Assembly (NCBI RefSeq): GCF_041146795.1
Contig: NC_135170.1
Location: 6,128,033 to 6,192,032 of the forward strand
Origin: Maylandia zebra
Taxonomy: Eukaryota; Chordata; Actinopteri; Cichliformes; Cichlidae
Direction of reading: 5' to 3'
DNA: 64,000 nucleotides
This document shows positions 8,500 to 20,941 of the stretch, one piece after another (within the stretch, counting starts at the first letter, position 1; each line of letters opens with the position of its first letter). The position numbers and the translations under genes are program-made. The notes below the pieces were generated by a model. The model saw only the letters and a program-made list of their open reading frames with translations. It searched no databases and had not been told where the DNA came from.

Positions 8500-11240
8500 A
8501 CACACAACTGTTTATTTCTTTCATATATGAGTCTGAGGCAGTTCTACCTGACAGTACAACATACAGTTACTCATCAGGTGCAGTTTCAGGTATTATTCAT
8601 TTATGTCTGAGCCTTCACTACACTGCATGGCTAGCAGGGAGCTATTTTTAGCAGCCTGTTATCTGTTGGGTTTCTGAGAACTCACCCTTATATTTTCCAT
8701 TTTCTATGAACTCCAACTCAAAAACATTGGGCCATTTTTACTGTGACATGTTCCCCTATCTGTAAAACCTGTTCAAGATTCACTTTTTCCATTCTCAGTG
8801 AGTAAAGCTGTGTTTTTTTCACAGTAGGTGGAGGGCTATACATATTGAAGTATGTGTGTAAAATGTGAGTCAACCACAGCTCGTAGGAACAGGAAATCAA
8901 TACTCTCCTCTCTCCAGAGACGGAGGTTGAAGCTGTTGTTTTGTGAGGAACAAACCAGGTCATGACAGCTTACGGAGGCGTTGAGAGCAACAGCAGAGCA
9001 CAGGATGTGGTCACAGAGTGAGACGAGTGAGCGGCAGATTGCTGAGAAGCTTCAGAGGTGCAGACTTCCGCTTCACCGCAACCTTCACAAGCATTAACAC
9101 GCACCTGTGCACCAGCTCCCCACTCTGCAGCGCTGCACCAAGCACACTAACTGTGTCAACTGAAGCTACGCTGGGAGACAGCAGCTGCTCTGTGTGCATA
9201 CGCATTACTGCAGCCTTTTATTTAGAGTTTGAGGTCATCAGAACTATCAAACACAATAAAGTGCTCATTTCCTTTTTCCTAATCAGAGGATGTTTATATC
9301 ACAACAGAGTTTTGATCTCCTAAAGCTGAGAGTTCTGCTTCAGAGTTAAGAGTACTGACCGTAATCCTTTAATGCTCACAACAGCATTACATAACAAGAA
9401 GGTAACAATAAACTACAATGATTATAATAAAACTATAATATAATAAATCGTTTTGGGGGGCTTGACTTCTTATTAGTACATAAAGCTAACATCTGTCCAT
9501 CCACTTTCTTTTGTTAATCCAACTCAGCCCAGGGCTGGAAAAAAACAGCTCATTTAATTCAATAAAGAACAACCTCATATTTCCCCTTAGTCTGCATTAT
9601 CAGATGAAGGAGTGTTTCATGGGGATATGTTAACTAGTCTATTTTATTCTCCCCACACGTCACATCCTTCATATAACAGCAGTCTCTATCTGAAAGTGAG
9701 ATCAAATCTAACTTTGTTAAAGTATATTTACCATTAAAACTGGGATCTGCCTCTATCGCCTGATAATTGCTCTCATTTTTAGACTGCGTGAGAAAGACTG
9801 AACTCAAACACGCTGCCTATTCTTTACCAATAGCCACCTCCTGCATCTGCTGGAAGATATTAAAATAATACATTAAAATGTCCTTTAAGAATTCACACTC
9901 TGAGGTGCTTTTCCAGTTTAAATATGATTGTAGTTTAAGTATGACACTGGGATGGTATTCACTTTGTGCTATTTTTACTCTTACTGGCCACCAAAGTGCT
10001 TTGTAATAAAATAATTATTATTGTGTATGTGTTTTATCTGTCAGAAGAGTAACAGATGTGATAGTAAAATTACAAAACTTATCACAGTTCAACACTCTTT
10101 TTATGAACATGCTCAGGTTATACATTTAGAGTTTTGAGGGAGTGTTGATGGGCTTAGTGTAGGAACAACTCAGGAACAACTTCAGTGCTGTGTTCATCTA
10201 TCAGCTGTGACTGATGGGAAATGAAACAAGCTGTACATTAATAAATTATAAATATGTTTACCTTAATCAGAGAGTGCTAGTGTTCCTGAGAGTAACACAC
10301 CCAGGCCTGCTGGTCTTTTAATTAAAGAATAACATCGTACAGCCATGCATAGGATGCATCTGCACTATATCAGTGTCTCCATCTGCTGGGCAAACCATGC
10401 CACTACATCAAGAGCTTAAAGGCTACTATAGACGGTAAGTTTAACACATAAAACAAAAATCAGCACAAATACTTTTCAAATGTTTTAATGATTCAAAATG
10501 AACATGATTGATTTTATTGGCACATTTGGGGATGAAGGAACAAAGTGAATCTTAAATATTAAAATGTTTCTTAAAGAAGAAAAGCTATCAAGCTCCAGAA
10601 AATTACACTAGAATAAATGCACACACGGTTGCAATTAATCCAGGAGGATCCAGCAGAGCTGCAGAGCGATGGCTAACAGAGACAGAGTGATGCTCCGGGT
10701 TGCAGAGCCGGTCAGCTTGTTGCTACCCAGAAGGGCACGAGCTATACTTCACTCCTATCATGGACACACCCTCACTTGCCAGCAGCATGCCAGAGAAGAC
10801 AATTGATTTTGGGTTTGTGTCTGTACCTAGGTCTCCTACACTGACATTGAGCCACTTGTCACTTTCTTTAATACATATTAGTCTGTTATCCTCAACAACA
10901 TACTGTACATGTGCTTCTAGGAGGGTGGAGCACAGCTGGAAATGACTAAGCTTCATATATCATATGAACTGTTAAACACACTGCACCCTAGGAAAACACC
11001 AGCAAATAGAAAAATGCTGGAAGAGCACAAAGTGTATTCATTGTGTTTCCATAAAAAATACAATGGAAGCAGAAATTTAACAAAATCACACCAAACACAA
11101 CATTTTAGGGACCTGGAAACAGCTATCATGCCTTTGCTCGACTGCTGCAACTCTATGTGTACAGCAATGCCTATTCCACTCCCTCCCACAGAGAGTTCCA
11201 AACTGATCAACTCTTAACAAAGAACGATCTCATAACCATC
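8500..11240. other. Intergenic DNA, nothing recognised
   Basis: AT-rich sequence with only short open frames lacking homology or splice support. I specifically looked for an inverted V segment downstream of C, as exists in mammals, and did not find leader, Ig cysteines or a 23-RSS. Confidence 0.4.
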
Positions 11241-11249
11241 TCTAAGTAT

Positions 11250-11395
11250 TGATTTTGTTTCATTCAGTCCAATAATGTAGGCAGACCCTACAATATTCTA
11301 TGTATTATTGTCGGGTCTGCCTTACAATATAAAGCACCTTGAGACACTTGTCTTGTGATTTTTGTGCTGTATAAATAAAATTGAATTGAAGTGAA
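11250..11395 (+). mobile_element. 3' tail of a LINE/SINE-type retroposon
   Basis: The stretch GCCTTACAATATAAAGCACC, then the GAGAC...TGTGATTTTTGTGCTGTATAAATAAAATTGAA pattern, resembles the conserved 3' tail of abundant fish L2-like LINEs and the SINEs they mobilise, which end in short TTGAA-type repeats. The body is truncated or too diverged to recognise. Confidence 0.5.
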
Positions 11396-11399
11396 CATT

Positions 11400-13987
11400 A
11401 GGAACATCCTGTTCACCTAGAATGTCATTTTAAATGCAGCTGTCATCCAGCAGATAAAACATCATCATTAGCTCCCAAAATTCACTCTGCCACGTCCTTT
11501 CTGTCAGTCAGATGTGGAGTGAATCTCACTCTAATCCCTATTGTTCCAGCTTTAAAACCTGTTACCTAAAAGTCAAAGAGAGGTTGACTGTATGACGTCG
11601 GTTCATCAGTTCATTGCTCTAGATTTTACAGGTGTTAGAGGAAAAATGATTCTATGCTTCTTTACCTTCTTTAAATGTACAAAGATGCCCTTTGTCTGTG
11701 TTTAGATTAGTTTAGAAGTGCCTTTTAGACTTTCCCAGCAAGGACATATTGTTTCAGATTGTTTTATCTTTCCTAGCTCTCTGCTGACTAGACTAGCACC
11801 ATATATGGAGTTGTTTTATTTTATCTGTTTATTATTTTCTTATCCTGTTCTCACGGTCTCTGTGATCTGTGCCTATAAAAAATGCCAAGCCTCTGTTCAT
11901 GGTGTGAGTTGTTCTCAGCGGCTCACCCGTGTACACGTTTGATAAAGAAAGTAACTTTGTCTCATTGTGTCTTTATTCCTCCTGGGTTTTTTTGCAGGGT
12001 TTTCTACCAACAACAGGTCTACAGCAAATGGGCTAATAACTGCATATTCACTCTTTATTTATTCAATTTTTAACATAACACTCTTGGAGTTTGACTTGAT
12101 CAGAGGTGGCAGTAATGCGCAGGAAAAACAACACGAGTCCATCTACAAGGAGGCTGTGGGGTAGCACGGGCAGTCACCAGTGTTTTTAATTGTCATCAGG
12201 GGTTAGATGGTGGGGTGATATTTGGAATAATGTGTATGTAAGCAGACAGTTTGGTCGATAACCATGGCTGTATAAAGAGAAACTAAACTTTATAAATAGT
12301 GCCCCATTCACTGCACTGTTGAAAACCCTCCACACAGCTAAACAAAGCACCATATACCAGACATTAGACAGCTCCTGCAGAGCTTCCATTACTTATTCAA
12401 AAGAATTCAAATTAGAAAAATTATATCTTGTGGGGTGAAAAAGCTGCTCTTTTCTTTGGAATTTGGAAAATACTGCAGTGCATTTGTCATGATCTGAGTG
12501 TTTCAAAGAATAAACAGAGTAAACATGCCTGGGCTCGGTTCAGTTAAGAATAATTCAGAAAACCTAAATTGCTGTTGCTCACTTAGCAGCTAAACATTCG
12601 CTTGGTTTGAAGTGCAAGCAGTTAGCATGTACCTAAACTGGAGAAATTCATGTTCTGCTAACTCCAAACTGGTCTGGTTCCACTTTAGCTTGCTCGATAT
12701 TATTAATAACTATTATCAATTATTATCAGTCTAAGTCCACTGAATATTTGTAGAGAGCTGTACAGTCACAGAGGCTAACAATAAGCTCAGTGCTGGATCA
12801 GTAGACCAAACTGTGGGGCTAGCTGCTTATTAAACCCAAATTTCTCATTTTGAAATTAAAGCTGCACCCTAGCAAACATATTGGAAAATATTACTAAAAT
12901 TAAAGATGAAACGACACTAGGGACATTATCACAGTGTCAGTTTGACATATATTTTCAATATCACTAAGAATTTGTTTTCAGTAACTGTTTTCTATTATCT
13001 ATTTGGTAATGAGAATAAACAAAATGTAAAACATTTTAACGTTTCTCAATAAAAAGAACAAGCAGATATCTGATGTTTCAAACAGTGTTCGGCCCACTTC
13101 TTATCTTGTTAAACTAACTAACCGCACATAAGAGCAGCAGCATTCCTGAGTTTATGATGCTGACATCTCAGACAGAGCGAGCATAATCACACAATGCAGA
13201 ATTTAGAAATATTAAATCATCAATAGCTTCACAGTGTCATTTCTTTTCCTAAAACAGGCTCCAGTAATACTAGTCTGTGTACATGGAGACGACTGACGTC
13301 TGATCACCATCAGTTCTACGCATATTAGTTGTTGTTTTTTGAGAAAAAACAAAGGTGAACACTTTAATCCTTCTTTGCAATAATCTGATGTGTATTTCTC
13401 GAGTTGTAAGCCAAGTCAAACCCAACCTCTACTCTGCTTGGAAATAAGACTGACATCCATCTGTCCACCATTCTGTTTTTGGCACAGTACCACGATCAGC
13501 TTTAATCAGAGGTGAGGTTTGGGTTTCAACCCTGTTTGCTGGAAACTGTGACAAAGTTTCCAATACTGGTCCTAATAGTTTCATTACTAAAAGATTTTTC
13601 AAAAGGACAGAAAAACACAACAATTAAAGAAGAGATGGATGAAAGGAGGGCAGTCTACTGCTGGAGGCCAGACGGCTCTCTTTCTCTGCCTGTTTAATAC
13701 CTCCAACACACACACTCACAGTTAATAACTGTATTGCAGATCAGCAGTAATCATCTTGACATCTTTGACCTCTGTGGGACTTTGTCCTTCTCTTTCCCTC
13801 CATCAGTCCTGCACTAATCCCCTGTGGAGTACAGACACATATGGTCCTCATGACCCCCTCTATCTCTATTGCTGACTCTCGGTCTGACTGTCAATCAATA
13901 GGTTCAGACATTCCTGGGGCTTCTATGGTGATAAACTACAAAGAACAAAGAGTATATTCAAGAAACCTTCTATTAAATATTAAATAA
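11400..13987. other. Intergenic DNA, nothing recognised
   Basis: AT-rich with scattered short frames; no gene, RNA or bounded repeat could be supported. It ends near the probable polyadenylation signal of the minus-strand LRR gene. Confidence 0.4.
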
Positions 13988-13993
13988 TTTATT
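13988..13993 (-). terminator. Polyadenylation signal of the LRR gene (candidate)
   Basis: TTTATT on the + strand, AATAAA on the coding strand, about 745 bp beyond the LRR stop codon. The sequence between (13994-14737) would be the 3' UTR. Confidence 0.4.
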
Positions 13994-14737
13994 TGCAATT
14001 TTCTATTTTACATTATGAGTTACAGACATGCAAAGATGTGTTTTGTGAGTGAACAGACTTCCCTTGGGTGTTGCATAAGAAAGGGTGTAAAAACCTGCTA
14101 AATTAAACATCTACGACAGCTGCCTGCTGTGGTGATCCCGTGAGATTAAAGAAAAGCTCAAATTAGCGTAGGTATTATAAAATAGGTGGAAACGAGATCA
14201 GTGAAAGGGAAAGAAAGAAAGCACAACAGAAGTCAGATTATGTGTGAACATTCAGCTGTATCCACACAGGGAGCGATTCACAGTGATGTGTGACAAGAGA
14301 CCGCAGACAGTCAATCTGACATTTGGTGACTTCAAGAGACTACAGGTGAATGAAACCTCGGCAACTGTTAATACAAGTCAGACATTTTTTTACTCTTCAA
14401 ACTCCACATTATGTGTATTGGCCTTTGGTCTTTACCAAAGTATGGCTTTTATTGCGAAAAATCCCATTGCTGACAATGGTTGTTCTTAAAAATTCATCGA
14501 AAGAACCACATTTTTACAGCAGTTCACTGGTAGCAGCAGATCACAGCTGCAATATTAAATTTGAACAGATACTCCAGGTCTTCTTCAGTTTTAATTCCAA
14601 CTCTGTTTTTCACTTTTTGAAAGGAAAAAGAAATCAAGTACGATCCATTTGTGGCAGCAGTCAGGAAGTGTGTGCTAAAAGCATTTTTGTAACCAGAGGA
14701 GCCAGAAACATCTGCTTATCCTCTCACTAATTTTGCC

Positions 14738-17700
14738 TCAGGATGGAGGGCTGTGAGTTTGCGTCTGTGACTCGGTGTCCCAGTTCTTCCCTCGGTTCCT
14801 CTTCCTGTTCCTTTCCGCCATCACCAGAGCGGCCACCACGGTGACAAGCATAGTGACAGTGATGACGAGTACAGTAGCGGTCTCAGCCACGCAGAGTTGG
14901 CTGTCTACCCAGGCCAACGAAGCCCCCATCAGCTGCGGAGGGTCCTGGCATGTCACGTTGCGGTAGTCGTCAATGTGGAGGTGCCGGACGTGTAGGATCT
15001 TACTGAAAACACGATGCAGCTCACAGTCACAGCTCCAAGGGTTCCCTGGCAGGGAAAGAAGGAAGGCAGGTATACAGAGTTCAATTAAACAAAGAATGCA
15101 AACCTTAAAATTGTGTGTCAGAGTGTTGAGTCAGAACTTGATTGTAGAAGAGGGGGTGTTGATCAACATCATCTATTTTATATTGCATGATAATCAGTCC
15201 AAACGTTTTAAACATATTTCAGTCTGTTCCGTCAGTTTCTGACATGGAGAACAATGAATGAAATAGAATTAAAGTATTTCTGCAGACCTGACAGCTGTAT
15301 GTGTGTTGCTGTTGTATGAAGGCTGATGAAGGTCTTAAATTTGAGGTTATGCAGGTTGTTTCCCTCCAGATCAAGAACAGCCAGGCTGTACAGAGGTGCC
15401 AGGGCATCAGTATCTATCTGAGAGATGTTGTTGTTGCTCAGCTGGAGTACCTAGGAAGACAGACAAACAGGTACTAATTAGAAAGGCAGACATACAGAAT
15501 AATGAAGTCATCGAAAATGGTGTGCCACAGGGATCTGTTTTTGAGCCACTTCTTCTTACAATAATTAGACAATTCTTCCAAAGCAGCACATTAAAGTGTG
15601 CATTAATAGGTAGAGATATCATAGTACTTTATACTTTATAACTAATGATAAATTTCAAACTTATCATTATTCAGTGTACCAAAACACTAGCTGTCTTACG
15701 TGCAGATGAATTAAGACATGAAATAAGATTCATTTACATTATTATACTTTTTAGAGGCTAAATCTACAACAGTCCACAATCAAAAAAAAACTTTGAGGTA
15801 CCAGTTTATTTACCCATTTAAAAAAAAGTCTGTTCACCTCCAGTCCAGGCAGCATGTCCAGGCTCCCATGCTGCACCACAGTCAGTTTGTTGTTGTGTAG
15901 ATAGAGTTGTCTGAGCCGGGAGAGGCCTCTGAACACGCCGGGGCCAACAGACACCAGTTTGTTATAACTCAGGTCCAGCTTTTCCATGTTGTCCAGAAAC
16001 TCCAGGCTGGCAGCAGAGAGACAACGAGAGCGTGAGACAGTGAGAAGATACTGTGAGAGACAGGCAGAGAGAAGCTCTGTGCTGAATGCTACTGTCTGTA
16101 ACTGTATTCGCTATATAAATCCAGTCCATTATTATTATTAAGACAGCTCCTGGTCTTTTGGATCACTTTAAACATATTCCTGTTAAGCCAGACGATAAAC
16201 AGAAATATGGAAGCTGATGGAAAAGTGAGATGGAGTTTCACGGCACTCTGATGACCCACAGATAGCCATGTACCTGTATCCAGATAGATAATGCAAGATG
16301 TTGTGCTCCAGTCGCAGTTCTTTGAGAGCAGGCAGACTGGATGAGAAGTCCACAGGGAGAGTTTTTAATTTGTTCCAACTGAGATCCAGTTTCTCCAGAA
16401 AGGACAATGAGAAAAATGCCTATTCAAAGACAAAAAGCATCAATTAGGTGTGCTGTTTCAACTTTCCTACTGTCAGGGACATGGGTCTGAGGGTCCATGA
16501 GCAGTTTTGAACTTGTTTATTTGTTGCTGTGTGTACCATGATTTTGTGTGGTGCTTGTGCCCCTGGTTTCCCTTTGTATTGTGTATGTGTGTGCGTGTGT
16601 GTGATGTCCTGGTTTTCCTGGACCACCAGGCCTAGTGGGTGTGTCCTGTTGGGAGGCTGGCCACACCCGAGGAGGAGTAACACACACACCTGCAGCTGAT
16701 AAGGATCGTTAGGGGAGCTACATAGCAGTGTGGCTGAGTGCTTCTCAACGCTGGATCATTGAGTGACTTCACGTTAGTCTCTTTGTCAGTTAGAGAAGGT
16801 TAGTCTGCCGCAATTGTGGTGTGTTCTGACAGCTGCCTTTTTGTTATTTCTCAGGTGGTGTGTGGAGTCGAGAGGGCAGTGAGCACGGGGTGCTCGAACA
16901 CTGCCGAGCGCAGACACACTGGGCACTACTCTGGGAAGAGGACACAGCACGGAGTCGGGAATGCACTGTGTCAGTTTACTTCACTGTAAATAAACACACT
17001 GCTTTGCATCGAAGAGCCCTGCCTTTGGGTTCTAATTTCCCCACATCCCCACGGTCTGCCAGCGCGACCGTGACAGATTCAGTTTTTATATGACATATCA
17101 GTGACTGGCAGTGATGTAGTGGTAAACACATTTCCTTGCAGTCCATGTCTCTCATTTCTGTTATTTTCTGTAAATGTGTTTTTTAAATATAAAGTATTAT
17201 TTTTTATATATACAAGTCGATTTCTATACAAATACAAAGTTGCAATTTATTTTCTATCTATCTGTGAGCTGCAGACAGATAGTCAGTCACAGGCAAAGAG
17301 GCAGCGTACATCCTGGACCAGCACCAGCCTGTTTCAGAGCTTTCACTTAGACACAGACAACCACCCACACTCACATTCACACCTAATGCCAATTTGGGAT
17401 CTCCAGTTAAGCTAACTTACTTGCCTTTGGCCGTTGGGAGGAAGCCAGAGTAACCGGAGAGCAGCCAACCCAACCCTGGAGTGTTTTCCATGCTTGTGAT
17501 AATTTGCTTTAGTTACATATTAAATCTCTAAAATACGTCTTCGTATTATCCTTACAACTGTAATTGTGCAACATTTTCAGATGCATAAATAGTTTTTCCA
17601 CCACTTTGTTCTTACCTGTGGTTGGATTTCCTCTATCTGGCTGTTGGTGAGCACCAGCACCCGTAAGGACCACAGTCCTTTGAAGGCTTGAGTGCCTATC

Positions 17701-17921
17701 ACACTCAGATTGTTTCTTCCTAGCTCCAGCAGCCACGTGCCGTGCGGGAGACCCCTGGGAACGTGCTCAAACCCACGGTCGCGGCAGTCCACCAGGTCAG
17801 CATGCTCATAACAAATGCACTTGTGTGGACACAACTTTGAGCACTGAACACATGGGAGAAGGGACTGCGGGGAGTAAATGGCAAGAAGGAAGAAGAGATG
17901 TGTTGTGGAAAGAAGATTCAT
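14738..17921 (-). CDS. Leucine-rich-repeat single-pass membrane protein
   Basis: Five exons, in order 17616-17921, 16274-16419, 15838-16006, 15288-15450 and 14738-15045. All have GT-AG borders and phases that close to exactly 363 codons plus stop. Residues 1-25 form a hydrophobic signal peptide (LFFLLAIYSPQSLL). An LRRNT cap follows (CSKLCPHKCICYEHADLVDC), then about eight LRR repeats such as LEKLDLSWNKLKTLP, LRQLYLHNNKLTVV and LAVLDLEGNNLHNL. Next comes an LRRCT cap beginning NPWSCDCELHRVF with further cysteines near CQDPP and QLC. A transmembrane helix (VLVITVTMLVTVVAALVM) and a short basic tail (ERNRKRNRGKN) end the protein. It should sit at the cell surface with the LRR solenoid outside and act in adhesion or ligand binding. 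The architecture resembles LRRC/LRRTM-type proteins, but I do not recognise the orthologue and give no symbol. The 5' UTR may be spliced, with an acceptor near 18049. LTR and LINE relics lie in the introns. Confidence 0.85.
15500..15570 (+). mobile_element. Fossil LINE reverse-transcriptase fragment
   Basis: The + strand frame reads NGVPQGSVFEPLLLTI, a decayed version of the GVPQGSxLGPLLF core of non-LTR reverse transcriptases. Only this domain fragment is recognisable. It lies in the last-but-two intron of the LRR gene, antisense to it. Confidence 0.6.
16471..17075 (+). mobile_element. Solo LTR-like element in intron 1 of the LRR gene
   Basis: Begins TGTCAGGGACATGGG and ends GACCGTGACA, the same TGTCA...TGACA terminal form as the solo LTR at 345-1132. 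AATAAA lies at 16989-16994, about 85 bases before the end, in the expected R/U5 position. No internal region is present. The flanking five bases (CCTAC and GATTC) differ, so the target-site duplication is lost or the copy is a recombinant. Confidence 0.55.
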
Positions 17922-19600
17922 ATTTCCCAGGACAGCTGAAGGAGGGTCAGGAGATTTTAAGAAGCAGAAAGCTCACTGAAGGGCGGGAGTTTAATTCTGC
18001 TGTTCTTTTTCCCAAACCTCGCAGTCCATGTCAAAGCAGCCAAAGTAACTGGCAATAGAAAGAAACAGAATATATTTTCTATATCAGAATATAATACTAT
18101 ACTCAGTACTAATAATAGTGTAGTCTTCACTGGCTCGCTGTTAAATCCAGAAATGAATTTAAAATCATTTTCTTTAACTGATAAAGCTTACAGATATCTG
18201 TGAGCTTCATGAAACAACCCCCCTGATCCAGTTCTCCCTTATTCATGCTGTAATCAGCTCAGGCTGCCGTGGAGAAGCACTCCGAGAGCACAAACCTCCA
18301 CCAAGGTAGCTCACTGTCTGGACAGCATTTACTTTTAAGGGAATTGTATTGTTTTTTTATATATATAAGCATTATGTAGGATCAATAGATAATATGTGCT
18401 GATTTGTAAATAACTGGACATGAATAACTTGAGAGTGCCTAGTTAGTACATTTGTAACTGATAACCTGATAATGCTTTCTTTAAACATGTGACACATTTT
18501 GGGGTCAACTTGGAAAAAAGGCAGATGTGACATGTCAAAGTGGGGTCAGAGGTTATGGACGCAAACCATAATGTGATATTGAGAATCCCTGTGTATCCCT
18601 ATATGCCTGTATGTGGTCAATTCATATAGTGGCAGTAGGAAACATCGTTTTAGAAGCTCTATATTATCATTATTATCGCTTTGGCGTTAGGATCAGTCTG
18701 TTGACCTTGAAGGGGAGTTTAAAGGTCAAATGTGACATGATAGTTCAAATTTTTATACAGTACTTACTATATATCGATAACATATTATATATGTTGATAA
18801 TTCACACCAAACTTGTAAGAATCATAGTTTCTAAGGCTTTTTGCCAATTTTCCAGCCAATAAATCACTGAGTTCACTTTCACCCTATCCGCAGGTTTTAT
18901 TAAAGACAGAATAACATGCACACATGGAAACAGTACCAAAGAAATTATGGCTTTTGTGGAAGTAGTAAGCTATATTTATAAAACACCTTTAAGAATAGAG
19001 GCGAGAAAAAAGAGAACTGTAACAGAGTGAATTTAAAAAAGAGAAGAAAATGTAAAGTTGCACACAAAAACTTACAAGTTTTATCTGGTTTTTTGTTTGT
19101 TTGGGTTCCTACTTGTCCTGACAGAAATGTTTGGATCATTAGCTGTTAATTGTTCCACTGTACTCATCAGTATACTGTACAGTTTATTATATCAATTCTG
19201 CCTCCTGCAAATGAAGGCACAGTTTATGACAGTTGAATTTGTATGCTTAGAAATTAAAACAATGAGCATAAAAGTTCTGAAAAGCTACGACATGATAAAC
19301 ATGACTTTCTTCATTTTTTTTCTGTAAATCTCCAAAGGACAGTTTTACCTAACAGGCTGTAGGACTACAGGGATACGTCTTTATCTCGTCTCTCCATGCC
19401 TCATCCAGATATAGCTGCATAATCAGATCATGAATGAATTCAGCCAGTCTGATGAAACTGCTATTTTTTTACTGTATCAATTTTTTTTTTTATTTGTTAG
19501 CATGTAGTTTTCTGGAAAAACAATCTCCAAAATAAAACATTTTCCATGGTAAAAAATAAGAAAATAAAGACAGCAAACAAAGAGGATCAATAAAGTTAAA
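17922..19600. other. Region upstream of the LRR gene
   Basis: Contains a possible 5' UTR of the LRR gene on the - strand up to a TTGCCAG acceptor near 18049. A stretch at about 18275-18340 (CGAGAGCACAAACCTCCACC) resembles a fish LINE 3' region. The rest is AT-rich and unrecognised. Confidence 0.35.
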
Positions 19601-19656
19601 GTTTAACAAGTGGGATATTTTTTATCAGTTATTTTGACAATGGATACCTGACTCAC

Positions 19657-19851
19657 CCCTTCTGCTGCTGAAGAGCCAAAATATATCCATGCTAGCTCCT
19701 CAACTTGTACATGCCCTCGGCTTTGATGGATGATGCTGAGACAACAGGCAGAGGAAGGAAGGAGCGAGAGAACCAAAGACAGGACAACGATGATGCTGAT
19801 GGAGCCTTCCAGTGCAGTCAGCTGCGATAATAATCCTCTAATCCTCTCCAA
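19657..19851 (-). CDS. Uncertain hydrophobic open frame or 5' exon
   Basis: The minus-strand frame reads RIRGLLSQLTALEGSISI, then a strongly hydrophobic stretch IIVVLSLVLSLLPSSACCL, then IHQSRGHVQVEELAWIYFG. It ends at a good splice donor (GAAGGG|GTGAGTCAG). It could be the first coding exon of a small single-pass membrane protein. It could equally be a non-coding first exon of the LRR gene 1.7 kb downstream. The frame stays open upstream without an obvious in-frame ATG, and I found no matching downstream coding exon. I do not recognise a family. Confidence 0.25.
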
Positions 19852-19959
19852 TCGCCAAACGCTTTCTCTCTCTCACTGAACTCGTCTGATGTTTGTCATG
19901 GTGTTTCTCTCTCTGTCCACCCTCCCTCTGGTTTCCTAGGCATCGCTCCATCTGTCCCT

Positions 19960-20450
19960 TTTACCGACTTAAATATTATATAAAGACTTTTAACATTTTG
20001 AGAATATTGCGTGTGTGTCTCTGTGTATATTTTTGTGTGTTTCTTTATTAAGTAAGTAAAGAAGCACACAAGTAAGGATAAGTGCAGATTTAACTATGAA
20101 AATTCACTTGGGCTATTTATTAATTAATTATTACTTTAATACAAAGAGTCAGCTGTTTCTACAGCTTCTTTAGCTAGCAATGCTAGTGACTACTTGCAAA
20201 TTTAGCCCCTATTAGCATCAATATAACAACTGATAAGAACTTCTAGAAATTGTTGCAGTCATTAATTCTTATACTAGATAAATTAGAGAGGAGAAGTACA
20301 ACATGTTAATTTACTTAAGGCTCATAAATCACAGAGGAAAACTCTGGAGGTCTACAAGGTTCATTTCCTGGGCCTTGCAAGACAGATGCAGCTTACAGTT
20401 CTGAAAAGACAAGCCTTTGTGGAAGCTCCTTAAACTGCCATTCTTTTTCA
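19960..20450. other. Intergenic DNA, nothing recognised
   Basis: AT-rich spacer to the left of the transposon stack. No feature can be supported. Confidence 0.4.
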
Positions 20451-20941
20451 TGACCGGCAGGGGGCCAAATACTGTGGATATAAAAACTAGTTAAGATTGT
20501 AAAAAAGTCTATCCGGTCGTTAAGTGATGGCGTGGCGAATCCTACTTCCGGGTCTAAAGTAGTCTGCGTTTAATATGGCTTTTGTGTTGTTAAAATTTTT
20601 AATGTTATGTATTTTCTTCTATTTAATCTCAAAAAGCTCCTAAAACAGTCAGTGATCACTGTTGACCTCCCTCGGCTTTTATTACCGCTAATCATTTATT
20701 TAAGCTCAGTTTTTAAAACCTTAGGATGTAGCTACAGCCCAGCCCATGCAGCAGTTTATGAACGACTAACCTCGTATTGTGGATGGATTATCTCAGTTGT
20801 CCTCCTGGCTGAAGTTTGGTCCTTTTACAGCATCCTGCCTTGCGATTACATTTGTTCCTGACCACCGAGAACACTCACATTAACTTTTATCGAGTGGAAA
20901 AAAAGTTAGCTTGTTTATATTATGCTAACATAGCTGTGTCG

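Noticed and set aside
8718..8963. Minus-strand frame with ISCSYELW, considered as an inverted TRBV
   Set aside because: No leader exon, no YYC end and no 23-bp recombination signal beside it.
11250..11395. Considered as a gene 3' end because of AATAAA
   Set aside because: The AATAAA belongs to a recognisable retroposon tail with terminal TTGAA repeats.
14244..14489. Plus-strand frame ERFTVMCDKRPQTVNLTFGD that looks faintly Ig-like
   Set aside because: It lies in the probable 3' UTR of the minus-strand LRR gene, lacks splice partners and a second Ig cysteine in context, so chance is more likely.
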